Of a DNA stretch of 64,000 bases, positions 55,041 to 64,000 are shown one piece after another (the first letter of the stretch is position 1; the number at the start of each line of letters is the position of its first letter). The notes below the pieces were generated by a model that saw nothing but the letters and a program-made list of their open reading frames with translations, was not told the DNA's origin and ran no database searches. Where the stretch lies: contig JAMJFZ010003746.1 in assembly GCA_026225945.1 (NCBI GenBank), positions 2,139,501 to 2,203,500 on the forward strand. Direction: 5' to 3'. Both the position numbers and the translations under genes were made by a program. Origin of the DNA: Cricetomys ansorgei (lineage: Eukaryota; Chordata; Mammalia; Rodentia; Nesomyidae).

Positions 55041-55937
55041 TCATCCTATTCAAAATCCTTCCCTACAGCCCTTCCCTACAACCTTGACCTGAGCTAGAAG
55101 GACCTGTGCCGTCTCTCAGGGGTACCTTGCCTGACTCTTCTTGTTTTATTTTCTGGGAAAGAAATAATTCCCCAGTCCTTTTTCTACTTGCTCCTCTAGA
55201 AAGGTGGGTCACCTCACAAAACATTATTTTTTTCATCCAGGAATATACTCAGCTCATCGGGGCTTCTGTGGCCACCACATCTGAAGACGTACCCTGAGGC
55301 GGGCTGACCCTGGGTTGTGAAAAGAGCCAGCTTTACTGACAGGTCTGGAGACTGAAGCTTACATCACACGAGATAGGTCTGAGCAATAGAGGGCTCGCTC
55401 AACCTCAATGCTCCACAAGCAAGTGGGCCAGGAAAGGCCGTCCCCTCTCTGGCTTATGTGGCAGAGAAGGGTCCTTGTTTCTGACACCACAGCCTAGACG
55501 CGGAGGTGCTTAGCCTGTAACTGATGGTCTGATGGAGACACTCTGTGGCAAGTCACAACTCCTTGCAGGAATTAGAGACAATGAGAGCCAGATCTGGCTT
55601 CTCTGGGCTGTGGAGAGTTTGCAGAGAGCATCTTTTCTGAACTCCCTGACCAGGGACTTCCATCCTCTTCCTACTGCTCCTTGAAGTGGTTGTCAGACAT
55701 TCTCCTGCACTTCTGGCAGGAGGGGGTGTGAAGACAAGTCACAGGGCAGAGGAAATAGATTCTATCAAAGAGGAAATAGATTGTGGTTCAGCTTCTTAAA
55801 TCTATTTTAAATCTTCTTAAATCTTCTAATGTCTTCCAAGCATTAAACACATTTTTACTTCTGGTTTACTAAAAAATGAGCCCCGAGGTTGATTTTTGTG
55901 ACTTAGATAACTAAGACGCCAGCTTCCTGACTTCCAT

Positions 55938-56104
55938 CAGCAGTTCTCAAAGCCTGGCCTCAAGCACCAGCACCCTCGGGTGCTCATTCAGAAACGTCCA
56001 TCGTCTGTCTCACTCTGGAGCTCTGGAGGTGTCCCTGGCAACCCACTTCTACAGGCACTACAGGCCGACGGTGTGGGAATCACGACAGAGCTTGTGGACC
56101 GCTG
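55938..56104 (+). mobile_element. MER5-type relic
   Basis: CAGCAGTTCTCAAAGCCTGG at one end and GAGCTTGTGGACCGCTG at the other are degenerate terminal inverted repeats. The length fits a MER5A copy. Confidence 0.62.
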
Positions 56105-56189
56105 ATCTCTACCATTGTCTGCAGACTGCCAATTTTATCTGGAAGGAGATAGTTGTGCATCTCCACCGCACTGGGCCCTAAGACGGTCA

Positions 56190-56337
56190 GTGCTGGGACA
56201 GCCAACAAAAGTAGATTCCTGGGTCTTGTCTCCAAGCCTAGGAGTTAGTGTAGTTCATACGCACGCATCATGATTGCAGTCATGGCCATCCCAAGTGATC
56301 TTTCTAAGGAATGCTAAAATTTGATAACTGCTGACTC
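56190..56337 (+). mobile_element. Second MER5-type relic, adjacent
   Basis: AGTAGATTCCTGGGTCTTGT to AAATTTGATAACTGCTGAC resembles the 3' part of a Charlie-group element. It lies close behind the first copy. Confidence 0.45.
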
Positions 56338-59300
56338 AGTCTGATTTCTCCCTTTGTGCCTCAGTTGAGTTATGGATGTGTTGGGGCATCAGGACCCTAT
56401 GGCCTCCAGCTCTGAGAAACCTCACCCACTTGCTAGAATGTGTTCTCTGCGTGATAGGACTAAAGATGGAGAAACACTCGAAGACCTGCCTGCTCCCAGT
56501 GGCTTGCTGTTTTACTGTTAGAGAAATCCACCACATGTGATCACAGAGCACTGTGCAAGAGAATGTGCCTGTGGCTCACTGGTTTGAACTGAGTTCATGT
56601 GGGAGAGTTCCCCACCTGTGTTCATGTCGCAGTGCAATTCAGTTTAACAATTTGTTGGGCATTCCATTCCGCATGGGAATGCTATTTTACCATAGCACGT
56701 ATCACTTTATGACTGTGTGGGTTCTTAACATGCCACGTTGGGTATTTATGGTTTTATAAGTCGCAGTGGAGGTTTCCTGAGCACAGATGGCTTTGGTTTG
56801 TGTAGGTCACTGGTGAAACCTGTATGCCAGGAGCAGTGCCTTCTATATGACAGATACTCAGGAAGTGTTTGAGTGGGATTAATGAACTTGAGACCTACTA
56901 GGCTTTGTACTGTAAATAGGAACCCTTGCTGGCTGGGGACATATACATAAAAAGCAATGATAAAGACAGGCTAATAGTAGATACAGCTGTAGGAGGAAGT
57001 AAGAAATAGGAAGCAGGAAGTAGAGAAGACTGCTGGATGAGGCTCCAGAAACAAGGCCAGACAGTGTGGACTCTGCACTATGGAGTCATTGGCAGCAGAG
57101 GGAGCTATGCAGCAGGTAGAAGTTCAGGGTACAAAGGACCCTGTGATAGCAATGGTATTTTTTTTTTTTTCATTCCAGGGACTTGGCCATTGTTAGAACC
57201 ATGGCTTCATGGCCATGGAACAGGAGTGAAGGGAAGAGTGAAATACCAGCAAAGCAGCAGTAGGTAGCAAAGGTGGGGCAGTCTGTTCCTTTGTGTATTC
57301 TGTTCCCAGGGTCCTTCCCTGCCCAGGAGGAGCCCACTGAGCCAAGGGTACAAAGGAAACCAGACTAGCAGAACTAGAAGTTTAGTATGTCTTCACGTCA
57401 GGATGAGGAAAACAAAACCAGTCAACATGAGCAATAGTGATGAAATGGGACTGGGGAGAGGAAGGGAAGGGAGCTGTGGACCCAGCCACATGGCCTGGCA
57501 TGCCAGGGCCCGCACTTGCCGCTGTAGCGTGGGGTCTGCAGGAGCCTCTTGCCTGCTCGCATAGCACCCACATTTATTCACCAAGTGTTTGCTGTGGGAT
57601 GTGCAGGTGTGGGTGTTGAATTGGACTTGAGGCTGTAGCAAAAGAACATGGCGGAAAGCAAGCCCAGCCGGGGGTGCCAGGCACCTGCCAAGGGAGATTC
57701 TAGGGAAATCTAGACCTTTGATGATGAGCATCTTTGTGGCTTTTCCCCTCCAATTACTTTAACATGGGTTGGAAGCAGGATCCCCCTTTTCCTCTACATG
57801 CTTCTGTCCATGTTGGGGGAGGTTGGGGGAGAGCAGGAAAAGCTGGTGAGAATGATTGCCTGTCTCACCAGAAAACAGGCAAACAGACACAGCACTCCGG
57901 GCACCATCCCGCAGTGTGCCTCACTCCTCACCTCCCCAGAGTCCATTCCCAGCTTCCGTGTTACCATAAGCTCTAATAACTTTTTGCCTTGATCTGTATC
58001 AACTCAAAGGACACAGGTGACCTGGTCTGTTATGAGCAGTGTGCCTTTACTTATATCTGGAAAGAAGACCTCTCCTATTGGACAGGTGGGAGCAGAGGCT
58101 CCAGCAGATGCTAGCATGTTCTCTGCAGCTGGGTCTCACAGAGCAGAGCAGCCACCAGAGCCTGGGCAGACAGAGAGCGGGAAGCAGGGCTTGTGGACTC
58201 CTCCAGCTTCCTCAGGTGGATTCCTTCCTCCAAAACAGCGCTCCAGGCCACACAAACCCTTTGCATTAGAGCTTCCTTTGGGTCCTTGAGTAGTCTGGGT
58301 GTCCTTTCCTCTGGGTCACATAAGACAAGGTAGCTTAGCTCCATCAAGGAGTACAGTAGACAGAGCAAGAGATCTGAAGACTATGGTCCACAAAGATCCA
58401 GGGCCTCCCACCCTGTATTTCTGCTTTGGTCCCTTCCTTGGCTGCCGGATAGTTATTTTAGGGGGTTGGGAACAGATGAAGATCAAGGGCATTTCCTGGG
58501 GGTCTTAACCCACCATGCTCTCAGCAGGCAGCCATTGGCAGCAGCCCCTGAAGGAGAGCCTTTAGTCTGAAAAAAAGTGCCCTTGTGTTCTTCCCTCTAG
58601 GTCACCTACTCTAAGGACAGACTAGGTGGAGGGTATACAATGGCAGCTGTCACTAGGTGGAGTGATATGATTGTGATCTACTCAGAAGAAAAGAAAAATA
58701 AAGCCACATCAAAAAATAACCCAGCTTGCTGTCACCTTTATCTGGAGATACAAGCAGGGCAGGTCTTCTAAAGCCACTGGTAGATGATTCTTGGGTCTAT
58801 AACAGCGAGAGCTCTGTGGCTTTTCTGAAGAAGGCAGGGGTCACCCTGGTTCCTTGTGCCTGAAGTCGGCAGTGTTCAGGGCCCCCAGACCTACAGCTAT
58901 GGGTGGTTCTTCCTTTGCTGAAGCAAACACAGAGCCTTCCTAGTCAACCCAGACTGAAAAAAGGGAATACTAAAAGAAAAATACCAGACTCTTCTAACTG
59001 GGTCAAGGGGCCCTCTGTCTTGTACCTTCAAATCCACTCCTAACTCTTCCTAAGGAAAAAAATAGGAGCGTACCTCCATCATGAGTTCCTCAAGGCCTCC
59101 CTGATCCAAGCTGATTTCCATGGATTTTCACATCACGTGTACCTTCTCCTCAGCAGAGGCACTGTGGGTCTAGAGGCTTGACTAGACGGTCTTCACAAGT
59201 ACCGAGTCCCATCAAAGAGCAGGTGCAAGTCATAAAAGCCATAGTGCTTGCCACTCAGTGTCTCTAGAGTCAGCGAATGTTTTCAGGGCAATGGTTCAGT

Positions 59301-59859
59301 ATGTGGTTGCGCCTGATGACCTATGTTCCCTGAAACATGAGTGTCCACCACATGGGTCACAGAGTAAGAAGCAAGATGAATCCTGCTCCAGCCCTGTACA
59401 CTACTCCTTCTTAGCTGAAAACTTCCCAGGCAGTATAAACAGGAAGAGCCTCATTCAGCTAGGAGAAAACAACAGTTCCTAACACTAGGCAAGACAGTAA
59501 ACCAAACTGCATGCATTCAACCTCTGAAAGCAGATGGGCTGGCGTCCTGACCTCCTGGGGAGGGACTGAGCAGAGAGATTGATTTCCTAGTCTGAGCAGC
59601 ATGTTGGGAACAACTGACTCCGAGTTGGAAGGGATGCTAGCCGGTATATGGTCCTGGATGATGCCCGAAACTGTATCCCACAGCCAGCAGACACAATGAG
59701 CAAGAACACTCTGGGTTGCCCCAGTGGTTTCTTGGGTTTGCTAAGAAACTAAAGCACAGTTTATTCCAACAGCCAAGCTGCTAATGGACGCTTTCCCAAG
59801 ATATGGGCATCTGCTCTCTGGTTCCTGATCCAGCCTCAGGATCAAAATTCCCATGTCTC

Positions 59860-60075
59860 CCAGAGTGGTCTCTCTCCTGCACAGCCCTGCCACTCTATCA
59901 GGGAGCCTTACTCCTTTGTGAATACTGCATTTCTTATATGTGAACTTCTGGAAGGCAGGTCTTATGCTTCTATCTCTCCCCACCTCATGACATTCCTGCT
60001 CCTGGGAACATATGAAATGCTCAATAAATATATGTTAAATTGAATTGTTGAACTGCAAAAATTCATCTAATACTA
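59860..60075 (+). mobile_element. L2 LINE 3' end
   Basis: GTGAACTTCTGGAAGGCAGG is followed by ATGAAATGCTCAATAAATAT and TGTTAAATTGAATTG, as in the L2 3' end. Confidence 0.62.
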
Positions 60076-60384
60076 GAAAAATGAGTGAAGTGGAACTGAA
60101 TAGATCAATGAATGAGTGAGCAAGTAGATGAAGGTTTTGAAAGATGCGAATTGTCTTCATTACTTTGTTTATGACCCATCAGCATCGGTGTCGGGAGCAG
60201 ATGCTCTGTGTTAGGCAGCTATTTGGTTCAAGGTTAAAAAATCCCACATCTTAGAAAAAATAAGAGAACCAATGGAAATGTTTTTTGGCCCTAGATTCTC
60301 CCTTCTTCCTTCTCCCTTGGTTTTTGTTTTTGTTTTTTTTTTAAACCTTGGGCATCCTGGGAGCACATAGAGAGGCTTTGGTTG

Positions 60385-60615
60385 TAGTGGTTCTCAGTCT
60401 TCCTAACGCTGCAACCCTTTAATACAGCTCCTCATATTGTCGTGACCCACAACTATAAAATTATTTTCATTGCTACTTCATAACTGTACTGTTGCTAGTG
60501 TTATGAATCATACTGTAAATAAATATCTGATATGCAGATGGTCTTAGGCGACCCCTGTGAAAGGGTCATTTTGACTCTCCCAAAGGGATTGTCTTCCACA
60601 GATTGAGAATTGCTG
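60385..60615. mobile_element. URR1-like rodent hAT transposon
   Basis: It starts TAGTGGTTCTCAGTCTTCC, continues CGTGACCCACAACTATAAAA, TTCATTGCTACTTCATAACT, GTGTTATGAATCATACTG, GCGACCCCTGTGAAAGGGTC, and ends GATTGAGAATTGCTG. The ends are inverted repeats of each other. It is non-autonomous and 231 bp; I saw no exact 8-bp target duplication. Confidence 0.85.
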
Positions 60616-63238
60616 GTTTAAGGTATCATTTCCTAAGAAAATCACATGGAAGCCTGAGTTGGTTCAGTTTCTTTTCCCTAGAAACTTCCATACAGTTGTT
60701 CGGAGGTTTAACATGAACCAAGCTCCGGGGGTTCTATTCATCACTTCCCAGGAGAGCTGCTCCTCTCTGGCTCCTCTAGACTTGCACTTTACACTTGAAC
60801 TTTACACTTTCCATGGAAGACCACATCCTCATATTCCCTGGGAACTAGCTCCAGATGGGTTCAAATCCAGCAGTAGTCCAGTAGCACTGTGGAGATTCAG
60901 CTGGTCCTATTTCTAGGGCTTCAAACTCGAACTCACTTGACAATAGCTTGCAGAACTTCCTCTGTGGATACTAAGTTCCTAACCAGGGACTAGTCGAGGC
61001 AGCTCTGAGGACTTTTATATTTAGAAAGCACCATGTTTGATGCTGAGACATTTCGAGATTTGAGCCTCTGGGTTAGTGATACAAGCCTAGGGTTGAGGAG
61101 GACTGCCTAAGGGAAAAAGAAGGAGGGAAAAAGACAATAGAAGATGAAATGGCCATAGAAAGGTCAAAGAAATCAGAGGAATTGTCTGACAACAGGAACA
61201 TGGAGCCGTGAGGTGCCTCTATCATGAATAACCACCAGGAAGCCCAGTCTCAATGTGAGTGCGAGTGTACACGTGTGTGTTCACATGCACACATAACTCA
61301 TGTATGCACACATGTGTGCACACACACAATCTGATCAGAAAGATGCTGGGAATGTCAACTCCTTCACCTCTGACAATTTTTCTGTCCTTAGCCTGAGCTC
61401 CATCACACTCCCGGGAGAGAAGGTACAACACAGCTGCTGGAAATTGGTAGTTTCTGTTGTGTGCTTCTTTACAGTCCCCACTCTGGCTGTCACTATGACA
61501 GCATCTTAGGGTCACATCTGGCTGGTATGGTATCAACGACTTGCAGTGAGGGAGGGCGAGGGAATGATAAAGAGTACACCAGCGCCAGCAGCAAAGTAAA
61601 TTATACTTATTCCCTGTGGTTGCACCTGCCCTCAAATCGATGCTACAGCCGGCTTTTCCACAGCAACTGAAGGCATGGGCTGAGATTCATATGGTGACAC
61701 TCTGGAGCCCAGCACCTTGTAGATCCATGGTCTACATAGCACAGGTGCAAACTGCCTATCTGCAGAGAGACCAGGTCCTTTGTGCGAAATAGAAGGAATA
61801 GTTAGGGCCACTTAAGAAGTGGGCCTGCTCTACTAAGTAGATTTGCCTAACAATAGAAAATCCAACTTCCATCTCATTGTCTTTCAAATCATACAAAACC
61901 AGGTTCTTTATTGAGACCAAGCCTGAAAATGTTTCCCAAGGTTTCATTTCAGTTTGAGGTAGATGTAGATGACAACCAGTGCTGTCTGCTGACAGCATGT
62001 CAACCCAACGGCCCTGCCGTGACACAGGCTTTGGCGTTTTCGGCCCAGAATCTCACCTATTCTACAGACAAAGCTTCTTTGGCTTAATCGGGTCTTACTC
62101 ATTACCAAATCCTCAGTCCCTAGAGCACCCTGGCTCACAAGGACATTCAGTAAACATTGGCTGGGAACAAGGTACAGGCGAGCTGCGAGTAGCCACCTAG
62201 AGAGAGGTACAAACTTCACAGCGACATCCGGGCTTTGGCATGCTAACAGTGATGTCAAGGCGAGGAAGGGTTTTGAGTCTACAGGAGATAGTGCACGTGA
62301 GAACAGCAGAAAGCAACGTTTCTGCACAGTTACAAAGCTGCCCTGGATTCTGGGAGAAGCCAGCACTTCTCCTGGCCTTGCTTCTCTTTCTGGCAACCAC
62401 ACACGGGACGTTCCTTTGCTTCCTTCTTACTCTCTCAGCTCTAGTTTGCAGACAGGAATATGCAGCCTCTTAGATGTTTTCACCAGGGCTAAGTGGATTT
62501 GACTATTTGAGAAACTTGGGAAAGATGGTATTTTCAAACTGGCAGCATGTTTTAAATTGCCCAAATTCTGAAGAGCCAACACTGGATTCTGGCAAGTCAT
62601 TTCTGATGCTGAAGTGGAAAACACCACAAAGATGATACTTTCTGTGGGTTTTACAAATAATGGACTCAACTCTGACAGAATGAAGACAGCTCAAATATGG
62701 TATGTGTACTTACTGGCACTCCAAGGACTTAAAGGTCGGCAGCTAGTTAGATCTTATGAGGGAACTTTTTTAAATTAAAGGGAATATACTCTGAATGGTT
62801 GGCACTCAAAAATGTGGTATTTCTAGATATTTATCCTACAACAAGCATAGTCTCTGGCTCACAGTGAGGGGCTTTGATGGAGTAATCTGTTAAGACTAAC
62901 ATGAGAATTAAAATATCACTGCATGCCAGAAGGCTACAAAATTCAATACAAAATCTGTTTCTTTATGGTGCTTCCGTATTGATCAGTCCTGACTTTTCAC
63001 TGAGACTTCTGCCCATAGCTCCCTTTTAGGTAAGAGATAGGGAAAGGTTAAGAACAGGAGTTATAGAACAGGAAGAGGAACTAGATTGAATCCTTAAGGC
63101 AGGTGTAGCCAAGCTCATCCTTGTAACATCAGCTTCACACCAGTGGCCCACACCATGGTTGCAAGCTAAAGATGACACTTGCTAAGGTTGGTGGTGGGGA
63201 CACCTTGTGAAAGTGGACACATTATGCTTTGTTTCTCA

Positions 63239-64000
<762 letters not shown>

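Overview
The window is vertebrate genomic DNA from a muroid rodent. The evidence is the repeat content: 7SL-derived B1 SINEs, tRNA-derived B3-type SINEs, a URR1-like hAT transposon and rodent L1 3' ends, together with older mammalian MIR, L2, MER5 and MaLR-type repeats. The species was not determined. Almost all of the DNA is intron, and I found no prokaryotic-style operon, CRISPR array or structural RNA gene.

One gene crosses the whole window on the minus strand: Cacna1c, which encodes the pore-forming alpha-1C subunit of the L-type calcium channel Cav1.2. Eight coding exons can be placed to the base, each with AG/GT splice borders and a reading phase that joins to the next. In transcription order (high to low coordinate) they are exon 7 (197 bp, domain I pore loop), the mutually exclusive exons 8a and 8 (104 bp each, IS6), exon 9 (173 bp, I-II linker with the beta-subunit binding site), exon 10 (91 bp) and exon 11 (27 bp) of the linker, exon 12 (161 bp, IIS1 and IIS1-S2 loop) and exon 13 (226 bp, IIS2 to IIS4). 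Exon numbers follow common CACNA1C usage. The gene runs off both ends of the window.

Layout from low to high coordinate: part of intron 13 (1-9902), rich in L1, L2, B1 and B3; exons 13 and 12 about 1 kb apart; intron 11 (7.5 kb); exon 11; intron 10 (6.7 kb), with an L1 3' end; exon 10; intron 9 (21.9 kb), holding L2, MaLR-type LTR, B1, B3 and L1 pieces and several microsatellites; exon 9; intron 8 (6.8 kb); exons 8 and 8a, 299 bp apart; intron 7 (8.5 kb); exon 7; the start of intron 6.

Points to follow up: the end of exon 7 is echoed as a degenerate tandem repeat in intron 7; a pseudo-exon with strong splice sites and an in-frame stop lies 385 bp downstream of exon 9; a usually conserved Tyr is His in exon 12; and several repeat-free intronic blocks look like conserved regulatory DNA. 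I did not find a convincing new biological system.
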